Source of the DNA: DATGZH01 sp035297265
GTDB taxonomy: Bacteria > Actinomycetota > Acidimicrobiia > Acidimicrobiales > RAAP-2
Reading direction: 5' to 3'
NCBI GenBank assembly: GCA_035297265.1
Contig: DATGZH010000018.1
Location: forward strand, 1 to 64,000
Length of the DNA stretch: 64,000 nt
Both the position numbers and the translations under genes were made by a program. This document shows, in pieces, positions 1 through 8,566 of this stretch (within the stretch, counting starts at the first letter, position 1; each line of letters begins with the position of its first letter). Below the pieces are notes generated by a model. The model was not told the origin of the DNA, made no database searches, and saw only the letters and a program-made list of their open reading frames with translations.

Positions 1-24
1 GAGAGTCGCGCTCGAGCGAGGTGT

Positions 25-57
25 GGCACCGTCCCATGGTCGGAAGTGGACGGTGCC
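25..57. terminator. Hairpin after the MFS gene
   Basis: A perfect 10-bp inverted repeat (GGCACCGTCC at 25-34, GGACGGTGCC at 48-57) with a 13-base loop lies just past the stop of the leftward MFS gene. There is no U-tract, as is usual in GC-rich actinobacteria. It is probably the terminator of the tetR-MFS unit. Confidence 0.6.
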
Positions 58-63
58 AGCGGT

Positions 64-1545
64 TCATTCCGCCTCACCCACCGCCCTCGGCCGCAGCACG
101 GCTCGCTCGGCGGCGCCGTCGGCCGCCGCGGCCTCCCGTACCGTCGTGTACTGCCCGGTGGCCGCGGCGGCGTCGCGGTCCTTCACGGTGAGGGCGAACG
201 CCGCGCCGATGAGGGCGATGGCCGCCGAGGTGCGCATGGCGATGTGGTAGGCGGCGAGGTCGGGGTGGGCGATGCCGGCCACTGTCGTGCTGAACGCGCC
301 GAGCACGGTGGCCAGCCCGGCGATGCCGACCGCTGCGCCGAGCTGACGGATGGCGTTGTAGAGGGTGGTGGCCCGGCCGGTGGAGGCGGAGCTGATCGTG
401 GTGAACGCCACGGCCTGACCCACAACGAAGACGTGGGACACCGAGACGCCGACGAAGAACATGATCACCCTGAGCACCCACCAGTTGGTCCCGGTGCTGG
501 TGAAGGACATGAGCGTGGCCAGCACGGTGATGCCGAGAAGGCCGGCGGTGAGCGTGGCGCGGGGCCCGTAGCGCGCCACCATGCGCGTCGAGACCTGCGA
601 GCCGAGCATCACGCCGATGGCCTCGGGGAACGTCGTCAGGCCGGCGACGAGCGGTGACATGCCGAGGGCGTCCTGGAAGTAGAGGGCGAAGAGGTACAGG
701 ATCCCGAAGAAGGCCGCGCCGGCCACGAAGGCGATGACCGTCGTGGTCCGGAAGAGCCGGTTGCCGAAGAGTCGAAGGTCGAGCATCGGTTCTCGCACCC
801 GGAGCTCGGTGAGCACGAGGGCGCAGAGCAGCACCGCGCCGACCAGCCCGGTCGTGAGGATGAGCGGCGAGGCCCAGCCGTGGTTGGCGCCTTCGCTGAT
901 CGCGAACATGACGAGGGAGAAGCCCAGTCCGGCGAGGAGGAAGCCCGGCAGGTCGAAGCGACCCGGGTTGGGCTCGCGGTGCTCCTCGACGTAGAGGAGC
1001 CCGAAGACGAGGGCGAAGATCCCGATGGGCAGGTTCACGTAGAAGACCCACCGCCAGCTGAGGTCGGTGGTGAGGAGCCCGCCGAGCACCGGTCCGAGGG
1101 CCGGCCCGAGGGCGGCGGGGATCATCACGTAGCGGGCCACCCGGATGCGCTCAGCCGGCGGGTAGGTGCGGAAGAGCATGGCCATGCCCACCGGCATCAG
1201 CAGGCCGCCACCGACACCCTGGAGCGCCCGGAACACGACCAGCTGCGCCAGGGTCTGGGACAGCCCGCACAGGGCCGAGGCGGCCGTAAACACGGCGACG
1301 GCGAAGAGCAGCACCCGCTTCGTGCCGAAACGGTCCCCCAGCCAGCCCGAGGCCGGGATGAACACGGCGAGGCTCACGACGAAGCTGACGGCGACCGCGT
1401 CGGTCTCCTGCGGGGTGACGTGGAACTGGCGGGCCAGCGTGGCCAAGGCGACGTTGACGATCGTGATGTCCATCGCCTGCATGAAGATGGCGAGGACGTA
1501 GACGACGGCGACCGCTCGCTTCCGACTAACCGTGGGCAGCTGCAT
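64..1545 (-). CDS. MFS drug exporter, DHA2 (EmrB/QacA) family
   Basis: This is a 14-helix proton-coupled exporter of the inner membrane, about 493 residues, a normal length for DHA2 proteins. The first helix carries the family pattern around 'MQAMDITIVNVAL', and the loop motif 'WLGDRFGTKR' (motif A) follows helix 2. I start it at an ATG with GAGG just upstream; the frame stays open to 1641 but the extra 32 residues look non-coding. The tetR gene lies 114 bp upstream on the same strand, so the two probably form one unit in which the repressor controls its own exporter. The substrate cannot be read from sequence; drugs or lipophilic toxins are typical of the family. Confidence 0.9.
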   Translation of the reverse strand: MQLPTVSRKRAVAVVYVLAIFMQAMDITIVNVALATLARQFHVTPQETDAVAVSFVVSLAVFIPASGWLGDRFGTKRVLLFAVAVFTAASALCGLSQTLAQLVVFRALQGVGGGLLMPVGMAMLFRTYPPAERIRVARYVMIPAALGPALGPVLGGLLTTDLSWRWVFYVNLPIGIFALVFGLLYVEEHREPNPGRFDLPGFLLAGLGFSLVMFAISEGANHGWASPLILTTGLVGAVLLCALVLTELRVREPMLDLRLFGNRLFRTTTVIAFVAGAAFFGILYLFALYFQDALGMSPLVAGLTTFPEAIGVMLGSQVSTRMVARYGPRATLTAGLLGITVLATLMSFTSTGTNWWVLRVIMFFVGVSVSHVFVVGQAVAFTTISSASTGRATTLYNAIRQLGAAVGIAGLATVLGAFSTTVAGIAHPDLAAYHIAMRTSAAIALIGAAFALTVKDRDAAAATGQYTTVREAAAADGAAERAVLRPRAVGEAE

Positions 1546-1659
1546 GTCCTCGCGGGTGTGTTCGGCCGCCGCCGGCGCGCGCCGGTCGGCGATGGTGGCA
1601 TCCCGACACGACGAGCTTGCCAGACGGGCCCGTGGGCCCAACAGGGCGCCGCTCCTGGT

Positions 1660-2250
1660 TCAGCCGGCCCCGACGGCGCGCAGGGCGATGGCCACGGCCA
1701 CCTGCTTCGCCCGTTCGGCGTCCATGGAGGGCGAGTGCAGGGCCTCGACGAGGACGCCGTGGACCCCGTGGAGCACGAAGGCCGCGGCCACGCCGGCCTC
1801 GGGCACCCGGAACTGCCCTGCGGCCACGCCCTCGTCGACGATCGCCCCGAGCAGCCGCCTCGCGCCGACGAAGGCGTCCTCCTCGCTGAAGCCCGCCTCG
1901 TGGAACAGCACGTGGTGGAGTGCGACGTGGGAGGTGGAGAAGGCGAAGAGCTCTTCGACGAAGCAGGCCAGCCGCCGGGCCGGGTCCCGAGCCCCCGCCC
2001 GCCGTTGGCTCTCCTCGAGCGCCCCGCCGAACTGCTGGAGGTAGCGCGCCCGGAGGGCGGCGAGGAGCTCGGCCTTCGAGCCGAAATGGAGGTAGACCGT
2101 CCCCTTGGCCAGGCCGGCCGCGGCCGCCACGTCGGCCACCGACGTTGCGTCGAAGCCCTTCGTCACCATGACCGCCTCCGCCGCCCCGAGCAGCTGCTCG
2201 CGCCGCACGTCGGCCGGCTGGCGCCTCGCGGTCCGGGCGGTGTCGGGCAC
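1660..2250 (-). CDS. TetR-family transcriptional repressor
   Basis: This 196-residue protein has an N-terminal TetR helix-turn-helix (about residues 20-65, with 'TSVADVAAAAGLAKGTVYLHF' as recognition segment) and a helical ligand-binding C-terminal domain. It starts at a GTG. It sits upstream of the MFS exporter on the same strand and diverges from a methyltransferase gene across an 79-bp gap that holds two palindromes, its likely operators. By family behaviour it should repress the exporter, itself and perhaps the methyltransferase until an inducer binds. The inducer is unknown. Confidence 0.92.
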   Translation of the reverse strand: MPDTARTARRQPADVRREQLLGAAEAVMVTKGFDATSVADVAAAAGLAKGTVYLHFGSKAELLAALRARYLQQFGGALEESQRRAGARDPARRLACFVEELFAFSTSHVALHHVLFHEAGFSEEDAFVGARRLLGAIVDEGVAAGQFRVPEAGVAAAFVLHGVHGVLVEALHSPSMDAERAKQVAVAIALRAVGAG

Positions 2251-2268
2251 GATCCCACCGTAGTTGAC

Positions 2269-2312
2269 GACTGACCGTCAGTCAGTTATATAGAGTTACT
2301 GACCACCGGTCA
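2269..2312. promoter_or_regulatory. Two palindromic operators, probable TetR sites
   Basis: Between the divergent tetR and methyltransferase starts lie a perfect 15-bp palindrome (GACTGAC-C-GTCAGTC, 2269-2283) and a 13-bp one (TGACC-ACC-GGTCA, 2300-2312), about 31 bp apart centre to centre. The stretch between them is the most AT-rich in the area (TTATATAG), as expected of overlapping -10 regions. Position, symmetry and the adjacent regulator make these the likely operators of the TetR protein. Confidence 0.7.
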
Positions 2313-2329
2313 TTTTCGGAGGAGCACCC

Positions 2330-2953
2330 ATGAGCCCAGCCCATCTGCACCACCGCGAGCTCGACGACCCGTCGGCCTTCAGCGGCCTCCTCGGCCTGGC
2401 TTCCGGGCTATCGATGACGGTCGGGCGGGGCACCGCCGCCAGGTTCGTGGCCGACCTGGCCGAGCTCTCCGCCGACGACCGGGTCGTCGACGTGGGGTGC
2501 GGGCCGGGCACCGCGGTGCGGGTGGCGGCCCGGCGCGCCGGCTCGGCGGTCGGCGTCGACCCGGCCCCCGTCATGCTCCGTCTGGCCCGCGCCCTCACGA
2601 AAGGCTCCGTCCGGGCCCGTGCCACCTACGCCGAAGGGACGGCCGAGGCCCTGCCGCTGCCGGACGGCTCGGTCACCGTGGCTTGGGCGCTGAGCTCGGC
2701 CCACCACTGGTCCGATGTCGAGACGGGGCTCGGGGAGCTCCGGCGGGTGCTCGCCCCCGGTGGGCGCTTCTTCATCGTCGAGCGCCTGAGTCGCCCCGGT
2801 GCCCGGGGCCACGCGGCGCACGGCTTCACAGCGGCCCTGTCCGACGAGGTGATCGAGGCGGCCCGCTCGGCGGGCTTCTCCGACGTGGCGCGGAGCGAGC
2901 ACCGCCCGGGCCGGCGGCAGCTCGTCGTGGTGAGCGGCCACCGGGCTCCCTGA
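2330..2953 (+). CDS. Class I SAM-dependent methyltransferase
   Basis: This 207-residue protein has a Rossmann-type methyltransferase fold of the Methyltransf_11 kind. Motif I is 'VVDVGCGPG' (residues 52-60), followed by the acidic 'GVDPAP' that would hold the SAM ribose, and a 'LAPGGRFFIVER' post-motif strand. A strong GGAGGAG ribosome site precedes the ATG. It diverges from tetR and shares the operator region, so it may be induced with the exporter, perhaps to methylate the same compound; that link is inference. The substrate is unknown. Confidence 0.85.
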   Translation: MSPAHLHHRELDDPSAFSGLLGLASGLSMTVGRGTAARFVADLAELSADDRVVDVGCGPGTAVRVAARRAGSAVGVDPAPVMLRLARALTKGSVRARATYAEGTAEALPLPDGSVTVAWALSSAHHWSDVETGLGELRRVLAPGGRFFIVERLSRPGARGHAAHGFTAALSDEVIEAARSAGFSDVARSEHRPGRRQLVVVSGHRAP

Positions 2954-3068
2954 TCGCCCGCCGCGCCGGGGCGGTCCGGGCGAGGCCGTCGTCGGCCCCG
3001 TCGGCCCGGGCGGCCCGGGCGCGGTCCCCGCTTGGACGAGGGAGCCGCGGTCGCACTAGTCAGAGGAG

Positions 3069-3914
3069 ATGCACGCAACAGATCGCCGAGTGGCTTTCGT
3101 GACCGGGGCCAGCCGAGGTGTCGGCAAGGCGGCGGCCCTGTCCCTCGCCGGAGCCGGCTTCGACGTGGTGGTGACCGCCCGGACCGTACGCGAGGGGGAG
3201 GGCGTCGACCGCTCGCACGACGGGACCCTCCGACCGTTGCCGGGCAGCATCGAGAGCACCGCGACCGAGGTCGAGGCCAAGGGCCGCCAGGCCTTGGCCC
3301 TCCCGCTCGACCTTCTCGACCCAGTGGCCATCGGCACGGCCGTGGCCACGGTGCTCGAGCGCTGGGGCCGGATCGACGTCCTCGTCAACAACGCCATCTA
3401 CACCGGCGTCGGTGCCCAGATGCCGATACTCGACACGACGATGGCCAACCTCACCGACGAGCTGGCGGTCGACGTCATGGCCCCGCTGACGCTGATCAAG
3501 CTGGTCGTGCCGGGCATGGTGGCCCGCGGCGGCGGCACCGTCATCAACGTCACGTCGGCCGCCGGCTACGTCGAGCCGGTCGACATGGGCAGCTACGGCG
3601 TCGGCTACGCCGTGGGCAAGGCCGGGATGCACAAGATCGCCGGCATTCTGGCCGTCGAGCTCGGCGATCAGGGCATCCGGGCCTTCAACGTGCACCCGGG
3701 GTTCATCATCACCGAGCGGATGCAGCTGCACATGGCCGACCTCGTCGGCCTCGACCTGAGCAAGGGCGCCCCGCCCGAGGTCTGCGGCGAAGTGGTGGCG
3801 TGGGCCGCCACGTCGCCCGATGCCGACCGCTTGAACGGCCGCAACATCGAGAGCCAGGCCCTCTGCGCCGAGCTCGGCCTCGTGCCAGGTTGGCCGCCGG
3901 AGAGCGGCGGGTGA
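3069..3914 (+). CDS. SDR-family NAD(P)-dependent oxidoreductase
   Basis: A classical short-chain dehydrogenase of 281 residues. The cofactor motif is 'TGASRGVG' (12-19), the structural 'NNA' is at 107-109, and the catalytic set is Ser163, Tyr180 and Lys184 (YAVGK). An insertion after strand 2 (about 41-70) makes it longer than the usual 250 residues. AGAGGAG directly abuts the ATG, an unusually short spacing; a GTG at 3090 is an alternative start. It overlaps the next gene by four bases (GTGA), so the two are translationally coupled. The substrate is unknown. Confidence 0.88.
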   Translation: MHATDRRVAFVTGASRGVGKAAALSLAGAGFDVVVTARTVREGEGVDRSHDGTLRPLPGSIESTATEVEAKGRQALALPLDLLDPVAIGTAVATVLERWGRIDVLVNNAIYTGVGAQMPILDTTMANLTDELAVDVMAPLTLIKLVVPGMVARGGGTVINVTSAAGYVEPVDMGSYGVGYAVGKAGMHKIAGILAVELGDQGIRAFNVHPGFIITERMQLHMADLVGLDLSKGAPPEVCGEVVAWAATSPDADRLNGRNIESQALCAELGLVPGWPPESGG

Positions 3915-4987
3915 CGCTGCGGGCCGCGGTCGTCGGCACCTCCTTCGGGGGGCGGATCCACGTGCCCGCCCTCCGGGCCGCCGGCTTCGACGTGGTGGCC
4001 CTCGTCGGCCAGGACGAGGAGCGGACCACCCGGCGGGCGGCCCGGCTCGAGGTGGAACGGGCCTGCACCTCATTGGCGCAGGCGCTCGAGCTCGGCCTCG
4101 ACGCGGTGTCGGTCGCCGGCCCCCCGGCCAGCCACGCGCCACTCACCCTCGAGGCGCTGGCCGGTCGGTGCCACGTGCTCTGCGAGAAGCCCTTCACGCT
4201 CACCGTGGCCGAGGCCGAGGAGCTGCGGTCGGCCGCCGAGGCGGCCTCGCTCGTCGGCCTCATCGGCCACGAGTTCCGCTGGGCCACGGACCGGGCGGTG
4301 GCCGAGGAGGCGCTGGCCGAAGGCCGGATCGGCACGCCGGTGCTCGTGGTGGCCGTCTCCCTCATGGCGATGCTCCGCCAGTTCACGATGGCCGACTGGT
4401 GGTACGACGAGGCGCTCGGCGGCGGTTGGCTCGGCGCGTCGGGCTCGCACCTCGTCGACCACCTCCGGGGATGGTTCGGTGACCTCGCGTCGGTGAGTGC
4501 GGTGCTCACGACGGTGCAGGGTGGGCTCGGCGTCGACGACGGGTTCGCTGTCCGGGCCACGACGGCGAGCGGGGTGGAGGCCGTCCTCGTCCAGTGCGCC
4601 GCCGCGCTCGGACCCGGCGAGGCCATGACCCGCGTCGTCGGCACGGACGGGACGCTGTGGCTGGCCGGCGGGCAGGCCTGGCTGGCCGACGGGGATTCGG
4701 CCGAGGGTCGGCCACTCGGCGTGCCCTCCCACCTCGAGCTGCCCGACGTGAGCGAGTTGGCCACCGGCTCGCTGGCCGACATGACCCGTCTGGAGCTGCC
4801 CCCCTACATCAGGCTGGCCGAGGCCTTCCGCCGGCGGATCGAGGGGGCCGAGCCGGCCCCGGGACCGGCGGCGGCCACGTTCGCCGACGGAGTGGCCGTG
4901 ATGCAGGTGCTCGAGGCGGTGCGGGCCTCGGCCGCCGCCGGTGGTCGGACGACGCCGGTCGGTTCGCCGGTCGGCGGGGCTCGGTAG
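3911..4987 (+). CDS. Gfo/Idh/MocA-family oxidoreductase
   Basis: This 358-residue protein has an N-terminal Rossmann domain ('VVGTSFGGRIHVPAL' near the start) and the family's 'CEKPF' motif around residue 92, whose Lys is the usual catalytic residue, then an alpha/beta substrate domain. Such enzymes oxidise or reduce sugars, inositols and related alcohols with NAD(P). The start is the GTG inside the GTGA overlap with the upstream SDR; longer readings of the frame overlap that gene and are not convincing. It probably acts in one pathway with the SDR. Confidence 0.87.
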   Translation: MTLRAAVVGTSFGGRIHVPALRAAGFDVVALVGQDEERTTRRAARLEVERACTSLAQALELGLDAVSVAGPPASHAPLTLEALAGRCHVLCEKPFTLTVAEAEELRSAAEAASLVGLIGHEFRWATDRAVAEEALAEGRIGTPVLVVAVSLMAMLRQFTMADWWYDEALGGGWLGASGSHLVDHLRGWFGDLASVSAVLTTVQGGLGVDDGFAVRATTASGVEAVLVQCAAALGPGEAMTRVVGTDGTLWLAGGQAWLADGDSAEGRPLGVPSHLELPDVSELATGSLADMTRLELPPYIRLAEAFRRRIEGAEPAPGPAAATFADGVAVMQVLEAVRASAAAGGRTTPVGSPVGGAR

Positions 4988-4998
4988 GGTCAGCCGAC

Positions 4999-6078
4999 GT
5001 GAACGGAGCAGAACCGATCCTCGTCGGCGTCCTCACCGAGCACGAAGGCGGGGCCACGGTCGAGGGCGTCCGCCGGGTGGTGGACGAGGCCGTGGCCTCG
5101 GGCCGCCTCGACCGCCGGGTCGAGTTCGTCGTCGAGCAGGCCAACGGCCTGCCACGGGGGACGGCGGCGGCGATCGTCGCGGCGTTCGACCGCCTCGAGG
5201 CGAAGGGCGTGCTCGCCATCCTGGGCCCGGCCATCACGGACAACGGCCTCGTGGCCCGGGACCTCGCCGACCGGGCCGAGGTGCCCTGTCTCAACTGGAC
5301 CGGGAGCGACCGCACCCGGAGCGAGTGGATGTTCCACTACCAGATCGGTTCGCTGGAGGAAGAGCCCTTCCTCCTCGCCGCCCATCTGGTCGAGCGGGGG
5401 CTCGTGCGGGTGGCCATCGTCGAGGACCGTTCGCCCATCGGCCGTCGCTATGGCGAGTTCTTCGAGGCCGCCGCGGACCGGGAGGGGATCGACCGGGCCG
5501 TGAAGGTCCTCATCTCGCCGGTGGCCGACCACCTCGACCACGTCGTCCCGGTCCTCCGACGCGTCGAGCCCGACGCCGTCGTCTACCTCGGCCTCGGCCT
5601 CTCGGCCCGGGCCCTCGGGCTGGCCCTCGCCGCCGCCGGCTGGCGCCCTCCGGTGGTCACCAACTCGGCCCTCATGTTCGGCCACGCCAACCCGGACTGG
5701 CGGACCGAGTGGGACGGCTGGACCTACGTCGACGCCTACGACGAGGACAACCCGGTGCTGGCCGAGTTGCTCGCCCGGGAGGGCAGCGGCCCGGTCGGGG
5801 CGATGGCCCTCGCCGGCGGCCACGACATGGGGCGACTGCTCGTCGAGGCGCTCGCCGACGCCGAGCCCCTCACCCGACGCGGCGTGAAGGAGGCCTTCGA
5901 GCGGGTGAAGTGCCTCCCGGCCGCGCTGGGCACCGCGGGCACGACCGTAAGCTTCGGGCAGTGGGACCGGGCCGCCCTGAAGGGCGGCTTCATTGTGCTC
6001 CGGCGTTGGCAGGACGGCGTGTCCGTCCGGGTGCCGCTGCCCGGCACATCGGGCCCGCCACCCGAGCGAGGAGGTTGA
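4999..6078 (+). CDS. Periplasmic-binding-protein-fold protein (Peripla_BP_6-like), no signal peptide
   Basis: This 359-residue protein resembles branched-chain amino acid binding proteins: it starts 'ILVGVLTEHEGG', has a 'GVLAILGPAITDNGLVARDLADRAEVPCLNW' style ligand loop, and a second lobe with 'RVAIVEDRSPIGRRYGEFF'. Family members are normally exported lipoproteins, but here the fold begins within about eight residues of the GTG start and there is no hydrophobic leader, so it should be cytoplasmic. No transporter genes are next to it. It lies 11 bp after the Gfo/Idh gene and could be an intracellular ligand sensor; that is inference. Confidence 0.75.
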   Translation: MNGAEPILVGVLTEHEGGATVEGVRRVVDEAVASGRLDRRVEFVVEQANGLPRGTAAAIVAAFDRLEAKGVLAILGPAITDNGLVARDLADRAEVPCLNWTGSDRTRSEWMFHYQIGSLEEEPFLLAAHLVERGLVRVAIVEDRSPIGRRYGEFFEAAADREGIDRAVKVLISPVADHLDHVVPVLRRVEPDAVVYLGLGLSARALGLALAAAGWRPPVVTNSALMFGHANPDWRTEWDGWTYVDAYDEDNPVLAELLAREGSGPVGAMALAGGHDMGRLLVEALADAEPLTRRGVKEAFERVKCLPAALGTAGTTVSFGQWDRAALKGGFIVLRRWQDGVSVRVPLPGTSGPPPERGG

Positions 6079-6081
6079 CCC

Positions 6082-6381
6082 GTGGCCGACGACTGCAGCC
6101 ACCTGGACCACATCAAGGACGAGGCCGCCGCGCCGAGCAGCGACGGCTGCGAGGACTGTCTCAAGATCGGAGGCCGGTGGGTGCACCTCCGTCGCTGCGC
6201 CGAGTGCGGCCACGTGGGCTGCTGCGACAACTCACCCAACCGCCACGCCACCGCCCACTACGGGAGCAGCCACCACCCGCTCATCCAGTCCTTCGAGCCG
6301 GGTGAGGACTGGTTCTGGTGCTATGTGGACGAGGTGGCCTTCGAGCTCGAGGACCACATCCCGAGCCCGTCACATCACTGA
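6082..6381 (+). CDS. UBP-type zinc-finger protein
   Basis: A 99-residue protein made almost only of a ubiquitin-hydrolase-type zinc finger (zf-UBP). The Cys/His ligands are visible as C5..H7, 'CEDC', 'CAECGHVGCCDNS', 'RHATAHY' and 'HPLIQSFE'. In eukaryotes this finger binds the ubiquitin C-terminus; stand-alone copies occur in actinobacteria with no settled role. It starts at a GTG three bases after the preceding stop, with GAGGAGG as ribosome site, so it is the last gene of the operon that begins at 3069. Confidence 0.88.
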   Translation: MADDCSHLDHIKDEAAAPSSDGCEDCLKIGGRWVHLRRCAECGHVGCCDNSPNRHATAHYGSSHHPLIQSFEPGEDWFWCYVDEVAFELEDHIPSPSHH

Positions 6382-6396
6382 GGTCCGCCGGGACAG

Positions 6397-6810
6397 TCAG
6401 TCGACGGGCTGGAGGAGGACGACCGGGATGACCCGGGTGGTCTTGTCCTCGTACTCGGCGAAGCCCGGCATGACCTCCTTCTGACGGTCGAACAGCCGGT
6501 CCCGCTCCTCCCCGGTCACCGGTGTGGCCTTGGCCTCGAAGGTGTCCGGGCCCACCTCCACCGTCACCACCGGGTTGGCCACGAGGTTGAAGTACCAGTC
6601 GGGGTGGTTGGGCGCGCCGGCCTTCGAGGCGAACACGTAGCGCTGCCCGCCGTCCTCGAGGTAGACGACCGGCGTGGTGTGGCGTCGGCCGGTCTTGGCC
6701 CCGGTCGTCGTGAGGAGCAGCACCGGAGCGCCCTGAAAGGGTCCGCCGACCTTCCCTTCGTTGGCCCGGAACTCCTCGATGATGCTGCTGTTGAAGTCGG
6801 CCATCGTCAC
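6397..6810 (-). CDS. F420 (deazaflavin)-dependent nitroreductase-family protein (DDN-like)
   Basis: This 137-residue split-barrel protein matches the DDN/F420H2-dependent reductase family: 'GAPVLLLTTTGAKTGRRHTTPV' and 'HPDWYFNLVANPVVTVEVG' are the family signatures that contact F420. Such enzymes reduce quinones, nitro compounds or other electrophiles. Its presence implies the cell makes F420, fitting Acidimicrobiia or other actinobacteria. Its 3' end converges on the zinc-finger gene with only 15 bp between. Confidence 0.9.
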   Translation of the reverse strand: MTMADFNSSIIEEFRANEGKVGGPFQGAPVLLLTTTGAKTGRRHTTPVVYLEDGGQRYVFASKAGAPNHPDWYFNLVANPVVTVEVGPDTFEAKATPVTGEERDRLFDRQKEVMPGFAEYEDKTTRVIPVVLLQPVD

Positions 6811-6839
6811 GAACGCTCCTCGGTCGTCGGTCTTTCGTC

Positions 6840-6858
6840 GTCGGTCTTCCCGACCGAC
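6840..6858. terminator. Short stem-loop after the nitroreductase gene
   Basis: GTCGGTC (6840-6846) pairs perfectly with GACCGAC (6852-6858) across a 5-base loop. It lies downstream of the leftward nitroreductase and upstream of the F420-dependent gene, so it probably ends the first transcript. The neighbouring 6816-6846 stretch also repeats a 'TCGTCGGTCTT' unit twice. Confidence 0.5.
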
Positions 6859-6897
6859 CCTAGGCGTGCCGGCCGCCCGGTCGACCGGAGGGGCCTG

Positions 6898-7500
6898 TCA
6901 CCACGGCGTGCCGTACGTCTCCCGGTGGGCCTTCTCGGCGAGGGGCTGACGCTTGGGTGGGCCGAGCGGCCGGGCCGGCCAGCCGAGCGGCACGACGGCC
7001 ATCGGCAGGACCTCGTCGGGGAGGCCGAGGAGCTCGCGGAGCTCCGTCGTGTCGCCGACCACCGGGAGCGTCGTCATGGCCGAGCCGAGGCCCACCGCCG
7101 AGGCCGCCAGGAGCAGGTTCTGGACGGCCGGGAAGATCGACTCACCCATCGCCGCGGCGTGCCCGAGCCGGGTGTCGCCGCCCACCACGACGAGCACCGG
7201 CGCCGCCGCGACCCCGCCCGTGGCCCCGGCGTCCACCTCCTCGAGGAGGCGGGGGCTGAGGCGGTCGGCCGAGAATTGTCGGCCACCGCCCTCCCAGACC
7301 CTCCGGCCGAGCTCGCCGATGGCCGCCCGGCGCTCGGGGTCACGTACGACCACGAACACCCACGGCTGGCGGTTCTCGGCGCTCGGCGCATGGGTGGCCG
7401 ACTCCAGCACCCGGGCCACCAGCTCGTCGTCGGGCGGGTCGGGCCGGAAAGCCCGGCAGGCCCGCTGGTGGAGCACCACCTCGAAGAAGTCCATCGCCAT
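6898..7500 (-). CDS. Nitroreductase-family FMN oxidoreductase
   Basis: About 200 residues, the normal size for this family. The N-terminal 'RACRAFRPDPPDDEL' and 'ATHAPSAENRQPWVFVVV' are the FMN-binding signatures, and 'GLGSAMTTLP' lies in the C-terminal half. It should be a homodimeric NAD(P)H-dependent flavoenzyme. I chose the ATG at 7500, preceded by AGGTGG; the frame runs on to 7608 but that would overlap the divergent gene at 7581. The 80-bp gap to that gene must hold both promoters. Confidence 0.87.
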   Translation of the reverse strand: MAMDFFEVVLHQRACRAFRPDPPDDELVARVLESATHAPSAENRQPWVFVVVRDPERRAAIGELGRRVWEGGGRQFSADRLSPRLLEEVDAGATGGVAAAPVLVVVGGDTRLGHAAAMGESIFPAVQNLLLAASAVGLGSAMTTLPVVGDTTELRELLGLPDEVLPMAVVPLGWPARPLGPPKRQPLAEKAHRETYGTPW

Positions 7501-7580
7501 CCACCTCGCGTCGGCACCATCCGGCGGCCCCGAGTCTGACCGAGCGGCCGTGGCCGCGCCCTTCTGTACAGTGCGGGCCG

Positions 7581-8468
7581 ATGGGGAGCGGACCGGGGCC
7601 GACGCCACCCGCTCCCGACGGTGGGGAGGACGGCGCGGCCGACCCGCCCGCCGACCTGCGCACCTCGGCCGAGTCCGAGGCCGAGGGCGGGCCGCCGCCG
7701 GACGGCCGGGTGGAGGCCGACGAGAACGTCCTCAAGTCCGACTTCTCGGGGGTCGAGCTCGTCAAGGCCTCGGCCCGCGCCTACCGTCGGTTCCCCGGCC
7801 GGGTAGCGGTGCCGGCCGCCATCGTCTTCGGCGCGGCGGCGGTGGCCGACGCCTACGGCTTCCGGGCGATCGACGGTAAGCACCTCTCGTTCTTGACGGT
7901 GGTCACCGTCGTCGTCATCGGGGTGACGGCCTTCGGGGAGGCCTTCTACGCCGGCCTCGTCGACCGGCTCGTCGGCGTGACCGAGCGGGGCCACGAGGTC
8001 ACCTCGGTGGGCCACGTGCTCAGGACCCTGCCCTACCTCCGGCTTATCCTCGCCGACCTCCTCCTCACCGCAGCGGTCGCCGTGGCCAGCCTCTTCGTCG
8101 TCCTACCCGGCCTGGTCCTCTTCACGCTGTTCGGCCTCGTCGGACCGTTGATCAACCTGGAGGACCACGGCGTGATGTCGGCCTTCGTCCGGTCGGTGTC
8201 GCTCGTGCGGCGGCGCTTCGTCACCACGTTCTTCGTCGTGACCGCGCCCCTCCTCATCGAGCACGAGGTGGTCGACCTCGTCGGCGAGGCCACCCACGAC
8301 ACGCACTTCCTCGTCATCTTCCTCACGAACGCCGTCGTCGGGATCATCGTCGGCTCGTGGGTCGGCCTCTTCGAGACGTTCATGGCCGAGCGCCTGTCGA
8401 GCAGCTACCCCCTGACCGGTCACCCGCGCCGCCTCGCCCGCCGCTTCCGCGATACGACGACGTCCTGA
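7581..8468 (+). CDS. Multi-pass membrane protein of unknown function
   Basis: A 295-residue protein with a Gly/Pro/Glu-rich N-terminal tail (about 1-50) followed by some five or six hydrophobic helices, for example 'VAVPAAIVFGAAAVADAYG', 'LSFLTVVTVVVIGVTAFG' and 'LLTAAVAVASLFVVLPGLV'. The segment 'LEDHGVMSAFVRSVSLVRRRF' resembles the cytosolic loop seen in membrane proteins related to the glycerophosphodiester phosphodiesterase membrane domain, but I cannot assign a function. It is divergent from the nitroreductase and convergent with the DUF302 gene. Confidence 0.7.
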   Translation: MGSGPGPTPPAPDGGEDGAADPPADLRTSAESEAEGGPPPDGRVEADENVLKSDFSGVELVKASARAYRRFPGRVAVPAAIVFGAAAVADAYGFRAIDGKHLSFLTVVTVVVIGVTAFGEAFYAGLVDRLVGVTERGHEVTSVGHVLRTLPYLRLILADLLLTAAVAVASLFVVLPGLVLFTLFGLVGPLINLEDHGVMSAFVRSVSLVRRRFVTTFFVVTAPLLIEHEVVDLVGEATHDTHFLVIFLTNAVVGIIVGSWVGLFETFMAERLSSSYPLTGHPRRLARRFRDTTTS

Positions 8469-8566
8469 GCCGAGCAGACGCCCCGTCCCGAGGCGGAGGC
8501 GCGCCTTCGGTCGCTTGTCATCGCAGGCGCGACCAACACCTGGCGACGACGGCCCTTTCGGCCCGC

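Noticed and set aside
2286..2300. A sixth TTACC-type direct repeat (TTATA / TTACT)
   Set aside because: Period is 10, not 11, and the first half does not match; it is part of the TetR operator region.
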